64,000 nucleotides of DNA from Cornus controversa (taxonomy: Eukaryota; Streptophyta; Magnoliopsida; Cornales; Cornaceae): positions 55,556,270 through 55,620,269 of the forward strand of contig CM048846.1 of the NCBI GenBank assembly GCA_026545225.1, written 5' to 3'. Below are positions 1 through 11,965 of the stretch, piece by piece. Position 1 is the first letter of the stretch. Each line of letters opens with the position of its first letter. The translations under genes were made by a program, and so were the position numbers. The notes beneath the pieces are model-generated. The model was not told the origin of the DNA. It made no database searches and saw only the letters and a program-made list of their open reading frames with translations.

Positions 1-2290
1 ATTTTGTTTACTTCTACACTCTTCTATTAAATGCCTTAATAAGTAGATGGCCTCCATAGTGGATATACCTGGCATAAATTCAAACTAATTACCTGAAATT
101 GAAGTTTTCTTTGTTAATCTTTGTTCGATTATCCTTTCCCATGATTTCATTGTATGACTCATTAATTTAATTCCTCTATAATTTTCACAAATTTGTATAT
201 TCCCTTTCTTTTTATAAATTGGTACTATGGTTCTTGTCACAGGGGTGGATTGAACACCAAATTTGCGCTGTTGTGATGGCACTAGGACAGCCCTCGTCTT
301 CCTCCGCCTTAGTCTCAGCCAACACGCTTAATGTTTTGGACACACACCAAGTCACTCCCACACACACAAGAAGGTTATTGAAAGAAAGAAATAAAGCACG
401 CACAATTTACAGAAGTCTTACGACTCCCAACCTTCATATTATTAACACAAGAACAATACAAGAAAATATGGCCAAGGCCTATAGTAAACTTCTCTCCCAA
501 AGTGTATAGCTCTCAACCATTCTTTCACTATGGAATTCGTCTCCTTCACTACAATGCCATCAAGGGTATTTATAAGCACTCATAAAATTGCTTATTCAGC
601 CCACTAACTTAATGGATGACCCATCCATTTAGGGTTGTGTTGGCACCAACCAACACTTGCCACCTTGCCTTGGTGGTTGCTAACACTAAGCCACTCTCCC
701 TCACCTTCAGCAACATGTGGAGAATGTTGTAGACTTTTGTGTGTTGGCAAACCAAGAGGTTGCCACCTTGCACAAGAGGTTGCTAGTCTTCCCCACCTTC
801 CCATAATATAGTTATATATATGAAAGGTGGATTGCAACACTTTAGCACACTTGTATATTGTTGGATCCTTCCATTGCTTGCGAAGTGTCATAGTAGTTGC
901 CACACACTATCAATGTGCTATCAACCTTCAGAATGTGCCACTTGTCCCGCCAAGTGTCAACCAATGTCTTTGACCATTCCTAGCCCAAGCCATTGTTCAT
1001 GCTAGCCACATATGATTTTTGCCAACCTTGATTAGGACTCAACCCATGTCAAGCCCTTGCCACGTGGTCAATGCCATTGCCCACATTTTGACCAAGTCCA
1101 AACCATGTCAATGAGTTTGCCACTGCCTTGATCCGTTGGTGCATCAAGCCTACATCATAAGCCAATTGTGCCCACCGTGTCATGCCCACTGAGCTAGCCA
1201 AGTCACATATGAATGTCAACCTTTGTCTTGAGTTAGCCATGTCTTGACCTGTTGGTGCATGGTCCGAGTCATGCCCACTAATTTCATGTTTGTGTCCACC
1301 GTGGTGTGCCTACGGGGGCTTGAGCCGCTATAAGGAGCCACCACCTTGCCCAAGGGCAAGTTTGCACGCCCATGGGTCCATATGCATGTGGCATGCCCGC
1401 CACATACACGGCTTGGGTTGCACCAGACTGTGCTGCCCACCCTGCTGCCCACCCATGGGGTTCCTTCAGTCGAACCATTAAGTGCCACCACCTTTGGTGT
1501 GGTGCATCATCATGCCAAAGGCATGTTTGGCGTGCTCACAACGCAAAATGAACATTTAGCCTTCATTTTTTACGATTATGCCACTGTAGCACGATGTGGC
1601 ATGCTGACAACCCTTCGCGCCTACAAAATGCAGTCAAGGACCTAGCCATGGCATGGCCTTGTGCAGGACAAAATGTTAATGGTCTATCAGTACTCCACCT
1701 CCATAATTTGGCATTTTTTATTCCGCTACAATTTTGTTAAATAATTTTTTTAACCAGTCAATTCCTATACTTCCTAGAATTCTCCATACCTATATCGGTA
1801 TGTTGTCAGGTCCAAGTGCTTTATTGTTACCGATTTTATTAAATACATCCTCTACATCCTTAGTAGCAATTTCATTTATCATTCCTATGTAATGTTTGTT
1901 ACTTATAAGTTCTTCTCTAGTATATTCTTCATTTAGTAGTTTTTAAAAGTAAGTTTTTCATCTCTCTAATATGGCATTATATTTAACTAGTATTGTTTGA
2001 TCAGTAACCTTAATACACGTAAATTAATCTATATGTCTAGTCAACCTTTCTCTATTTTTTGCTGACTTGAAAATATCCTTTTCACCCTCTTTTGTGCCTA
2101 ATTTCTCAAATAACTCATTTAATGTATATTGTTTAACTTTAGTTATCATCATTTTAGCTTCGCTTTTTAGTTTTTTGTATTTAGCTACATCATCTTGTTT
2201 TCTTTTACTTTTCCTTAAACTCGTTCTTTTACTTTTTATAGTTTCTTGTATTTTATACGAGATGCAATACGAAAATATGTAGCAAGTTTA
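1..2290 (-). mobile_element. LINE (L1-type) reverse transcriptase remnant, split by an LTR
   Basis: Minus-strand non-LTR retrotransposon in two pieces, about 2290-1695 and 229-1. Reading minus, the first piece encodes the linker and start of the reverse transcriptase, with motifs such as NNKALGPDNIPIEVW and WLKKLFNKI. The second continues with VPIYKKKGN, NYRGIKLMSHTMKSWERII and a FEFMPG-S-TMEAI motif, all typical of plant L1-type reverse transcriptase. The pieces are collinear, and the break is filled by the solo LTR at 235-1689. The reading frame carries several stops and shifts, so this is a dead copy. Its 3' end lies left of the window. It lies in intron 4 of the kinesin gene, on the same strand as that gene. 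Family assignment is from recognised motifs only. Confidence 0.85.
235..1689 (+). mobile_element. Solo LTR inserted in the LINE
   Basis: A 1455-bp unit begins TGTCACAGG and ends TCTATCA. It is bordered by GTTCT (230-234) and GTACT (1690-1694), a 5-bp target duplication with one mismatch. It interrupts the LINE reverse transcriptase exactly between two collinear motifs. A TATA-like TATTTATAAG near 570 suggests plus orientation. The interior is rich in CCACCTTGCC/TGCCACC-type repeats and has no retroelement coding. Superfamily is unknown. Several open frames in it are chance products of the GC-rich repeats. Confidence 0.7.
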
Positions 2291-2826
2291 TTTAATAAAT
2301 TATTCCAATGTTCAAAATTCCTACTAAAATCAAATTACTAAAGGCTAATTCAGAGAGGAGAACTAAAATAACATTTCACTAATGGTTCAAGATTTAATGA
2401 ACCTGTCTACATTTACCATTTGAAAGTAAATACTGCACACACAAAAAAATATTATTCCAAAAGAGGAAACAAATAATTCATATACTAAAATGTCATTTAA
2501 CAGAGGTGACGTAAGCAACCACTCGACTGCAAATGGTTGTAGAAATCCAAACAATACTGTAATAGGAAAAACGTAAAGGGTAAAGTGCAAAAAAAAAACC
2601 CTCTTGTGCGAATAGTCACCTGGCATTTAATTAACCCCCTACATTTTTTAAAGTGTGCAAATAAGCACATTCCGTCAATTTTCCATTAGCGAAAAATCCC
2701 TTACAAGCACATGCGAATCGATTGCAAAAAAGGGTCACAGGCGAGCTATAGGTTTTGCATGAACACAGGCACACAACTGAATTATGAGTGAAAGGTACAA
2801 CAGATAACAACATATTTTTCAAGTAC
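2291..2826 (-). other. Kinesin intron 4, proximal part
   Basis: Sequence between the LINE and kinesin exon 4. It is AT-rich, with no coding exon recognised. The next kinesin exon (completing the P-loop GKT) is not found here or in the rest of the window to the left, so it must lie before position 1. Confidence 0.5.
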
Positions 2827-5800
2827 CTTCCAGTTGAGCCATATGCAAATACAGTTGCATTGAGACCTTGAGCAACACCAGCAATTACTGAAGCTACACT
2901 TCTCTTGTAGACATCCTGGATAAATACAGTCATCAGACTTCTAAATCATGAAAAAAAACAACCTTAGAATATAATAGCATTTTTTTATGGTTTTTTATGT
3001 ATTTGATACAGCTGCAAGTAAGTGAAGTAACTAGCAAGGTTATAAGAAAATTCAATCCAACAACCAATATAAATGTCTTCATATATTCAATTCTATGACA
3101 TAATGGCTCAAAGTTGCATAATTAGTTTTTTTTTTTTGTAAGTCTCAAAGTTGCCTCACATCTATTTGTAATTTGTGTTCATCTACAACATCTGTCACGT
3201 CCCGAATCCCAAAGACCCGAGTTATGACTAAAAGAAAAGATAAGAAAGGAATAGAAAATGATCCAAACCCCGAACCCCGAGCTGACATCAAAGTCGTCAT
3301 TGCAGAAGCGATAAACAACTTAACTATAATTAGCATACACTAAACATGCTCAATAAAGAAGATAAATCACAAAACTCCTGAATATAACATGTCATACAAG
3401 TACAGAAGTACTAAGCCAACAGACTGGCCCCGAATAAAGTAACATACATGTTATCCAAGTTATATCTAGTACATGCAAGTATAACTACAAAACACCAAAA
3501 AAGAAATATGTCACTTCAAGCTTTCTGAAGCCCAAGCAACATCCTTTCCGTCCCTTTTTCCTGAAAAATGTTATACATCTGTACAGTGAGCAATGACGGC
3601 TCAGTAGAAATGACTCAATTGTCCCCCCTAAACATTTCAAACTGAAGTAAGAATTCCTAAGGGAACATGCGCGCAACGTTGTTCTTTCTAACATGTTCCT
3701 ATTTCCCTTCTCACATGCTTCACAAGTTTTCACTAATATACATTTGCACATAAGCATGAAATATAACCTGTCCATAAACAATGGAGCCATAACCCGTCCA
3801 TAAACAACGGAATAATAAACCTATTTATAATGGTTTAAAAAGCGTAAAACTTGAAATGAACAATTTTCTTATTTAGATGCAGTGCAGATGACGCGCGCTT
3901 ACACACACCCCACATGTAACTCAAATAGCCGTGACACACGCATCAACAGAGCAATCCTCAGGCAGTTCTTCTGTACATTCCGTGATTCCGGATTCCTAGT
4001 CCGCAGGTTGACGTGAAACAACTGGTCAGTCAGGTGGACTTATCAACGACCAAGCATCTTTGTGCCTCTATTTTCAATTCCGACTACTTAAAACTTCTCT
4101 AAAATCACAATTCACACATGATATGAAGAGTATGAAAAAAATGATCAATATGAATAATGTAATAACAATGTCCATAATAATTATCCTCATAGCAATGGTT
4201 TTGCATCCATGTGCACCAAACTTACAATGAGTCGTTCCTCAAGCAAAAATTCCATTTAAGTAAATGTCTCTTTTTAATAGGGCTTTAACCTTCAAATCCT
4301 TTTCAGTAGAGCTTTAAACATTCAATTTCAATGCTTGCATATATATATATATATAATATCAAAGCACAACCAAATTCTTAATTTAACCAAATTAGTACAT
4401 CTAGGCAATTTATATGTTACCTAGCAAGCATACTTGAACTTTCAAATCAAATATGTCAATTTAACACCAAATCATGCTCTAGTACATTCTAAGCATAATT
4501 TAAAGCATTTAAACAATTCTAATTCCATGCCAAAAGCCATGTTACACCGTGGAACCCTAGCTCCAAACATTAAAGTATAGTCAAAATTCCATAATTTCTC
4601 CTAGGTGTTGCCTATCATGCTCAACATGTTTAATAGACGTACACAAACACTTAGACACTTTAAATAACCACCTAGCATACATTCTCAACTAATGTACACA
4701 TGAATGACCAAAATACCCCTAATGGTCCATAAGTTGTCAAATGAATTCAAATGAACCCCAATTTATCGATTAGCATTCCTAAACATCAATTAAGTAAAAT
4801 ATAGGATGCTTGAACACACATTAGCAAACAAAGCATACATGTTACCACTTTTTTCCAAAATACTCTTCTTGAACAAAAGTTAAGCTTTTTGTTCCAAGAC
4901 ACCAATGGATGACCCAAGACTTCCATAATTTACAATCATTAGCACAATTACTATAAAAGTAATTTAGAACTTCTAGTTCTTACACGACACTAGAGTTATC
5001 ATGCAATAAAGTGTACTTTAATTTCAAATTAAGAGCATGAGTGATCCAATGGCATACATGTCTCAATGGTAAACCTCCCTAACAATGCTAATAGGCATAA
5101 TCCAAGGTCTAAACACATTTAGCATGCTCAAAACACAAAAGCCCCAAATTTTTATGAAATAAAGTAAACTTTAATTTACACATTTTGCAATTCATGTTAA
5201 AATCTCAACCTAACACTTCCTAAAGTCTTAAAACATTAGAAAAGGAACTTAAATTCATTTCTACCTCAAATTCAAGATTGATTGAAGAAACCCCCAAATT
5301 GAATTTTGAAATTCAATTTGAAGCCCTAACTTTTCTTCAAAAGCTTTAATGGAGAAATCAATGGAAAGAAATAGAAGCCTTCAAGTCCTAAAGCTTCTAA
5401 CACTACAAACCATACACAATACTCATTCTTCAAACTTCAATAATTGAAAAAGAAGATGAAGAGAGGAAAATAGAAGAAAAAATGGACAAAAGTGGTAGAA
5501 AGAAACACTTACATGCTACTAGCACCACCACCACCAACCTTGGACCAAGTCTAGCCTTCAAGCACCTTCAATGGAGGAATAAAGAGAGCAAAATGAGAGA
5601 TGGAGAGGAAAAGAAAGGGGCTGGCAGAACTTATGGGGAAAGAGGAAGGCAATTTTGCCTTTTCTAGCTCAAAACCTATAGACTAAGAAGCACGGAAATG
5701 GATACGGGACACGGATACGATACGACACGACACGGACACGGCGACACGGCAAATCCTAAAAAATTAGGACACGGACACGGCGGGGACACGGCAAATAATA

Positions 5801-8800
5801 AATATTTATTTTTATATAATATTTGATGTCGTACTTTAAATAATTAAGAGTAATATTATTTTTCATCAACCTAACAAAAAAAAAATCACAAATCATAAAT
5901 CACAAGTACACAATTGAATCTACTCCACAACAACAATAATTATAAGAGAACGATGTCACAAAGTCATAAAACCAAATCAAAACGAGACACTATAATAAAA
6001 ACTAGTCTTATCATTTAAACATCATCATCCTAGCTTACTCCAAATACAAATGCATCATGAGAAAGTCACATGTAAAAGATAGCAGTTGTACAGTAAGAGA
6101 AAGAAGAGTAAAAAAAAACAAAGATGAAGAGATGAGATAGGCTATAGTTGAATTGTTAAAACAACATTTCTAGACTTGTGTTTTGCTAGGAAAAAGAAAG
6201 AAAGAGGCTAAAAAATGAGAAAAAAGCAAAAACAATTAGGGTTTTGTTCGAAAAATAATTAGGGATTAGTGAAAAATAAAGTAAGAATCCATGGAAGAGA
6301 GAAGATTCATGAAAACAAGAGGAAAAAGAGAAAAAAAAATATTTGGCGTGTCCAACATGTGTCTACACCGTGTCCGTGCCGTGTCTGAAAATTCAAGCCG
6401 TGTTCGTGCTGTGTCCGAGCCGTGTCCACGCCGTGTCCGAAAATTCAAAAAAAAAAAAAAAAAATCAAACATATTTTTTGGCGTGTCCGACACGGATTAT
6501 TTGCCTTCTTAGGCGTGTCCGTGCTTCCTAGCCTATAGATATACATCTATATCTCTCACCCCTTCTAGAAGCTTCTAGACTCTTTCAAGTGAAAAGTCTC
6601 TTTTACCCTCCATTTTACTCTAAAACTACCACCATGCCATTCTTTTTCAAAGAATTTACAATGGTGCCATCCATAATGTGAAATTACTAAAATATCTTTC
6701 ACTTTAAAAAAAATGTCGAAATCGTCCCAAATCTTTTGGAAAAGACAAACATATTCTCACATCCCACCATTCCGTAGAACTATTCTTTAACTTTGAAAAT
6801 GCCCAGGATCAAACCAATACTTGAAATTGGAAATCCGAACATCCAAACATATTCTAAACATAGAAATGAAATATTAAAAATAAAACATTTTAATTAAATA
6901 AAATAATAATAATAAAACATTTAATTAAAAAAAAAAAAGGGATCTCACAACATCACTATTAGGAAATTGAGCCATGTGTTGGCATATTTCTAATCAAAAC
7001 ATTCTTGTAAAGAGTGTCAAAGTGTCATTAAGTTGATCAAGAACATAAGCTAAAGACATGGCGGTCACAAAAATGCAAGGATTATGGATATTCAATCACA
7101 CAGTTAGGTTAAAGGTAATTGGACTGGAATTGACCTTAGCTCAACCTATTTTATTTTTGGATTGGGTTTAAAGTGTGTTGAAAAAGGTTTTTGATTAAAT
7201 GATTATTCAAAACTTGATAAGATAATGTTTATCACTAGAATTGAGATTATTGTCAATTGGTGTTGTTTGTGTAAGAGGAATGAGGAGATGGTGAATAATC
7301 TTCTTTTGCATTGCCCTAGGGCAAGAGAGGGGTGGGCTTTGTTATGTGCCATCTTTGGTGTCCAGTGGGTCACCAGAGTCCACGCATGGAATGGATGCCA
7401 AGTACGTTCTCATGTCAGAGATGCATGGAGGACTAACCCCCCCCCCCCCCCCCTTGTCTTTGGTGGGTCTTATGGAGAGAGGGGAATAGGATATCCTTCG
7501 ATGGAGTGGAGTCTCTTTGGGGTGTTTTTAGATTTTATGTTCTTAGTTCTCTATTTTTTGGGGTTCTAGAGTCTAATCGTAAATCTATGAAGCTTCTTTT
7601 CGATTTTGTGGATAACTTGAGGCTATAGGCTTTTGTGCAGCTGGTTTTGGGCTGCGTCCCCCTTTTGGGCGCTCTTTTAATGAATATTTACTAATCAAAA
7701 AATAAATAAAGGTTGGAATTGAAAAGCAAGAAAATATCCGAAAGACCTTTTCACCACCAACCTCTAGGTCTAAATAATCGTTGACATATCATAGCCTTGG
7801 GGAACGATTCTACATTTCTACGTATTCATACGTGTAGTCAATTGATATTTGATATATCAATTGACTTTTCAATCACAAGTCACAACAAGGTGCTAAAACT
7901 GGTTAAGGATTTAGCTCCTTCATCCTTGCACAGCTTCAATTTATCCTTTTACGTAGAAAATGATTTGTCATCTACACATCTTACTTATAGAACTCTAATT
8001 AGGTGACAAGATCAGTCGGGTTTGTCTTTTGTCCCCATATTTAGAGGAGTCCAAGAACAGAGGAGACATCCAACATCAAGATTTCTGGCTTAAAGGCATA
8101 GTGAAATTCTTTAACCAACTACCTGGGTGAAAATTTCCAAAACATCCATATGTAACAATATGGTTTGAAAAATTATGTTCATTTTGACTTTCCGAAAAAA
8201 AAAAATTATGTTCATTTCTTAATATCTGCACAATTATCTTATTTACCAAAGAATATATTTATATGGTTGGAAAACGCAATAAACCTTTCTCTGCTATTGG
8301 TTCTCACAAAAAATAAAAATAAAAATAAAATTGATGGATAAACAGAAGTAAATGCTTAAGAAATGCATTTATTTTATTTTTTATTTTTTATTCAAGTGGA
8401 TAAAGAACTTGGCCCTAGTGCCTAGCAAGCATTAGGTCTAAGGATCAAGTCCTCTTGAATGCAAACAATTCTTTGGGGTGGGTGTGTGTGTTCCAACTAG
8501 GAAAAAAAATGCATTTGTGTATGTCTTCTTATGTTCTCTCTTTTCTATCCGACAAGCAAATGGAGCACTAATAGATGAGGAAGCAGAATTGTGAATACCA
8601 ACTACCAAGAGAACCAAGATTCAAGAAAGAGAGAGATAAAGACCACATACCAAATTAGTAAAATCAGGACCAAATGCATAATCAAATGAATATCTTCGCT
8701 CTTTCGTTCGATTTTGTATGCGGTCAAGGTAGTCTTTTGACAGGTCAGGATCCAAAACAACTACCTCCTACAAATAATATTGACATACACTAGATAAATT

Positions 8801-9111
8801 CCCTTCTCTCAATTGATAAATATAAAATAGGTAATTTCATAGAACTAAAAAACAATTAAAAAATAAAATGCTAGTGATTGAATAGGTGAAAAAATGCACA
8901 CCTTATCATTGTTTACTCGAACTATATCGCGACCACATTCTCTTTCCGTTAATGGCCTACATTTTACAGCAACCTACAGCCAAAAGATAAGAAGATGACA
9001 ATAAACAAAGAAACTCAATATAAACAAAGAAATTTTCTTAAGAATGGAAAACTACTGACTAACCGTGAGGGTAGTGGCTTTCTTTATCACCGGAGCTCTA
9101 ATGCTAGGCAT
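2827..9111 (-). CDS. KIN8: Kinesin-8 family motor protein, N-terminal exons (partial)
   Basis: Microtubule motor ATPase. Four coding exons are visible on the minus strand. Exon 1 is 9111-9064 ([19 protein letters not shown] at 9111). Exon 2 is 8973-8902 ([20 protein letters not shown]). Exon 3 is 8767-8651 ([20 protein letters not shown], then [15 protein letters not shown]). Exon 4 is 2915-2827 ([20 protein letters not shown], then TVFAYGSTG). All junctions are GT-AG, and lengths 48, 72, 117 and 89 nt keep the frame. The exons give the start of the motor domain: the first beta strand with VKCRPL, the DYAFGP strand and the FAYGSTG lead-in to the P-loop. The GKT itself would be in exon 5, left of the window. 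[18 protein letters not shown] points to the plant kinesin-8 (KIN-8A-like) group rather than KIN-13 or KIN-14. Intron 3 is 5.7 kb and intron 4 exceeds 2.8 kb, both filled with transposons. No lesion is seen in the exons, so the gene may be functional. Confidence 0.88.
3193..6949 (-). mobile_element. Very long solo LTR (Ty3/gypsy, Del/Tekay-like) in kinesin intron 3
   Basis: A 3757-bp unit bordered by perfect ACATC target duplications (3188-3192 and 6950-6954). On plus it begins TGTCACGTCCCGAATCCC and ends GGGATCTCACA. On minus it therefore ends GGGACGTGACA, matching the end of the Del-B LTR (31530-31549), so it is minus-oriented. Without the MITE and its duplication it is about 2.9 kb. No gag or pol is present, consistent with LTR-LTR recombination. 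Open frames within it have no recognisable product. Confidence 0.82.
5683..6531. mobile_element. hAT-like MITE, copy 1 (849 bp)
   Basis: Ends are CTAAGAAGCACGGA (left) and TCCGTGCTTCCTAG (right), inverted repeats of each other with one mismatch. They are flanked by perfect 8-bp duplications CCTATAGA (5675-5682 and 6532-6539). Next to each end lie dense GGATACG/GACACGG units (5700-5790 and 6340-6530), and the middle is AT-rich without a transposase. An 8-bp target duplication is the hAT hallmark. It is inserted inside the solo LTR at 3193-6949. A second copy is at 14935-15495. Confidence 0.82.
7200..7712 (+). mobile_element. LINE 3' end with zinc-binding domain
   Basis: The plus strand encodes a zf-RVT (reverse-transcriptase zinc-binding) fragment: [20 protein letters not shown], then [10 protein letters not shown] and IFGVQWV. 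This is the C-terminal domain of plant L1 elements. It is followed by an untranslated stretch ending GAATATTTACTAATCAAAAAA and an A-rich tail near 7700-7712. The copy is strongly 5'-truncated and lies in kinesin intron 3, antisense to the gene. A 13-base C run at about 7440 is inside it. Confidence 0.75.
7713..8370. other. Kinesin intron 3, unassigned stretch
   Basis: AT-rich intronic sequence between the LINE tail and the SINE-like insert. No coding, RNA gene or repeat boundary is recognised. Confidence 0.4.
8371..8506 (+). mobile_element. SINE-like retroposon
   Basis: A short insert bordered by a perfect 10-bp direct repeat AAATGCATTT (8361-8370 and 8507-8516), ending in an A run (GGAAAAAA) directly before the right repeat. 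Inside, AAGTGGATAAAGAACTTGG and, 40 bp on, GGATCAAGTCCTC resemble the pol III A and B boxes of plant tRNA-derived SINEs. The T-rich 5' part is atypical. Poly-A plus target duplication supports retroposition; the family is not identified. Confidence 0.5.
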
Positions 9112-9600
9112 GTTTGATTCAACATTCGCTTTCAGAAATCAGCTCATTGCTCACTATCCACAAATTTTACTCCAAATTCCCAATCTGAAACTCGTTCAAA
9201 TTGCTTTTCATCAGCCTAATAACAACCTCAATGCAGGATGATTCAAACCCTAACACATTGTGTGTTAGCACTCCGGTACAGAAGTTTGCAAATTCAGCTT
9301 TTGATCCACAAACAAACAACTGATCAAAAGAATTTACGGATGTAGCAAAAACCTAAAATCCAAATGAACAGATAAAATCCATTTCAAATCCAAATCATCT
9401 ACTGCAATGCAGCATTGCCCAGGACTAAAATTCCTCAAACGAAAGAATGATTTTTCGAAGAGAGAAATGTCGAATGTGAAATGTTAGAGAGAGAGTCAAA
9501 AATCCTAGAAAATGCGTTTGATAGAAAATTGTGAGTTGGAGAATTGAATGGCTTAGGAAGGTCCGGAACGTGTAATCATGCTATTATATTATATAAAAAT
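9112..9600 (-). promoter_or_regulatory. Kinesin 5' UTR and proximal promoter region
   Basis: Region upstream of the kinesin ATG at 9111, on the minus strand. It holds no transposon signature and no other gene. No convincing TATA box could be fixed, so the transcription start is unknown. An AT microsatellite-like tract lies at about 9580-9610. Confidence 0.4.
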
Positions 9601-10883
9601 ATATATATTGACGTGTTTGGTGTAATGTAATGCTATACAATTGAATGCAGAGGACGACAAGTTGAAGGTTGGAGGTTGGAATTGTGAAGGTGGAAGGTTG
9701 GAAATTGGAAGATCAGTGTCTGAGTGAGATGATCTGGACCGTTGTTTTGTCCTCTTCTTTTTTTTTCTGTTTTTCTTTTTCTCTGTCTCGTGATGGAAAA
9801 GAGCATGTTTGGATTTTTCTTCGTCGGCTTTTTGATTTATGTAAAGTTGGGTACCTTTCAGCTCACGAGGTGACCTGTATGACGATGACACTTGCATACA
9901 AGGAAAGGCATGGATTGGAATGGCCAAAAAATAGCCTGTCCCTCGCTCCATTTGACGTAGTTTTGGAAATATTGAAGAAGGGTACTCCATGAAATTATTA
10001 TAGAGCTTCAAATTTTATTTTATTAAAAAAAAAATGATGCTACTGTCATTTATTTTACAATAAATGTCTATTATAGAGTTCTTGGTGTACATCTCTTCAA
10101 CCATCTTCTTATGTGATTCTATCATTTTCTTCAAAAATATTTCATTCGTGCAGAATATGTACATCAATGAAATAATAATAAAATTCGAAATCCAAATATT
10201 TGAAATTTGATTCCAAAAAAGTAGAGCAATTAAATAATGAAAAAATAAATTTTCTTGTAAAACAAAAGAAAAATGATTCAAGTTAGTCCATAATTCATAT
10301 GTAGCCCAACGATTTGCCGCAATGAAAAAAAAAATGAATGATTTTTTCACTAACAAGATATTTGAGTTTTAGTATTTCAAAAATCACGAAAGATTGTTAT
10401 CAATCTTTATTCACAGATAAACATAGAGTTTGAGAATGTTACTAATTTTTAGAAGAAATGAAAAGCTATATAAGAATATATTAAATTCACAAAAAATGGA
10501 TAAGTTTTACTTCACGGCTTCAATGATAGATTAGGTTGAAGAAGAAAGTAGATAAGGTTGACAAATCAATCATTTGGGGGATAAACTCGTCATTTTATTT
10601 TATAAAAACATGAATTGGAGCACAAGAAGTGTTTTGTGGAACGCCAATAACACCACCCATTGAAAAAAAAGGTTAATTTGATTTTTGACTAGTTTTGGCC
10701 CTTAAATATAAATATAACTGTATTCAAATAGTATTTAGTGAAAAAGTAATTTTTGAAGAAATAATTGTGTATTTAACAATTTATACTTTTTGATCTAAAT
10801 TACCTTTTTCATATTTTTGAGCTAATATCCAAGTACCAAAATGTCCTTATAGAGTTAGTCTAAACTATCATCTCTCTTCCTCT
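9601..10883. other. Intergenic, no gene recognised
   Basis: It contains a GGTTGGA-rich purine tract near 9660-9715, a T-rich tract near 9755-9780, then AT-rich sequence. Open frames on either strand are low-complexity and match nothing recognisable. Confidence 0.4.
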
Positions 10884-11113
10884 ATTACTGGCTCACTCGT
10901 TCTCTCACCTAGGGTATTTTTTTCTCTCACCTAGAGCAGAACAAGACGGTGCTTCCAAAGCTCACATTGGCTCTCCATCTCTCAATATCCTCTCTATCTC
11001 TCTTTTTCGTATTATTGGTTCACTTTTTATCTCACATAGGACATTATTTTCTCTCACCTAGTGCAGAAGAAGACGATACTCCCAAAGCTCACATTAGCTT
11101 TCCATCTCCCAAT
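10884..11113. repeat. Imperfect tandem duplication, about 127-bp period
   Basis: Two diverged copies of a unit containing TTCTCTCACCTAG..CAGAA and CCAAAGCTCACATT..CT start near 10884 and 11011. Shared phrases such as CTCTCACCTAG (10924 and 11051) give the period. Confidence 0.65.
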
Positions 11114-11116
11114 CTC

Positions 11117-11330
11117 ACAGATCTCCAACCAACGAAGGCTCACTTCACCCATTCGTTCTCCGACCGAAACTCACCGACGAAGGCCCTCTCAAGCTAACAA
11201 ACCACCAACCAGTGAAGGCCCCACTCAATCTCATAAATCTCCAACTGACAAAGGCCCCTCTCAATCTCACAGATCTCCGACCGACGAAGGCCCTCAATCT
11301 CACAAATCTCCAACCAGAACTTATCGGAGG
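11117..11330. repeat. Minisatellite, about 33-36 bp units
   Basis: Repeated unit of the form CTCACAGATCTCCGACCGAC followed by GAAGGCCC, in at least five imperfect copies. Translated on plus it gives a repeated SHKSPTDEGP-like peptide, but nothing around it supports a gene. Confidence 0.65.
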
Positions 11331-11437
11331 AAAAAGGTGCTCCTTTAACCCATTCGCTCTCTGTCTCACCGATCTCCGACCGGTAATCTCCACTATAGCT
11401 CAATAGATGCTATGAGGAATGACAATTTGAAGAGCTT

Positions 11438-11965
11438 TGTATAGACTGGGACCAATTTTAATCGATTTTCTTTCATTTTATCATTTATTGTCCTTAAGTG
11501 ATTTTAAATGATGTTATATGTGTTTTAAATTTGGGGACTAGTTTGGAGGTTCAAGGATGTTTTTGAGCCATTTAGTTCATTTTAAGATTTTCGAGTCGTC
11601 GAGGGTTGAGACTCAGGTCGGGTGGGCCAAGAGGCCGGATATTTTTTTAAGAATTTTTTTTTTTGGTTTCATACCAATAAAAATGTTAGAAGAAATAAGG
11701 AAGCAATTTATAAGCCGTAACTGCTTTCAAAATAAAAAATGGAGATCAAGAAGTTATGTTAAGTGGCACAGGGGTATTTTGATCTTTTTACGCTATAGAT
11801 ATTATAAATATCAAGTGGCTATAATTTTCTTTCATTTCTCACTTACCAAGGAGTCGACTACTACTTCTCTCTCACTCCTCTTCATCTCTTCTTACATTTC
11901 TCTTCATTTAGAAGCCTTAGGACTTGATTTGGAAGTTGTCGATGAAGAACTTTTTGTTCTACTCG
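11438..11965 (+). mobile_element. Del/Tekay-type LTR, 5' part, plus orientation
   Basis: It begins TGTATAGACTGGGACC and follows the same order of motifs as the start of the Del-B LTR (28978 onward): a GACCAATTTT phrase, TTTTAAATGATG, a GTGGGCC phrase, and CTTTCAAAATAAAAAA with GGTCA/GATC downstream. Similarity by eye is only about 60-65%. It stops where the oppositely oriented LTR end begins at 11966. It is a fragment of a separate, older copy. Confidence 0.6.

Noticed and set aside
1216-1645. Open frames on both strands in the GC-rich repeat region
   Set aside because: They lie in the repetitive interior of a solo LTR and overlap each other in different frames, with no recognisable domain.
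6266-6531. Open frames over 6266-6531 with repeated [19 protein letters not shown]
   Set aside because: They are translations of the MITE subterminal repeats.
9669-10011. Overlapping open frames upstream of the kinesin gene
   Set aside because: Low-complexity K/R- or F/S-rich translations on both strands of the same DNA, with no homologue recognised.
11061-11348. Proline/serine-rich open frame (SHKSPTDEGP repeats)
   Set aside because: It is the translation of a minisatellite. No start context, splice sites or homology support a protein.
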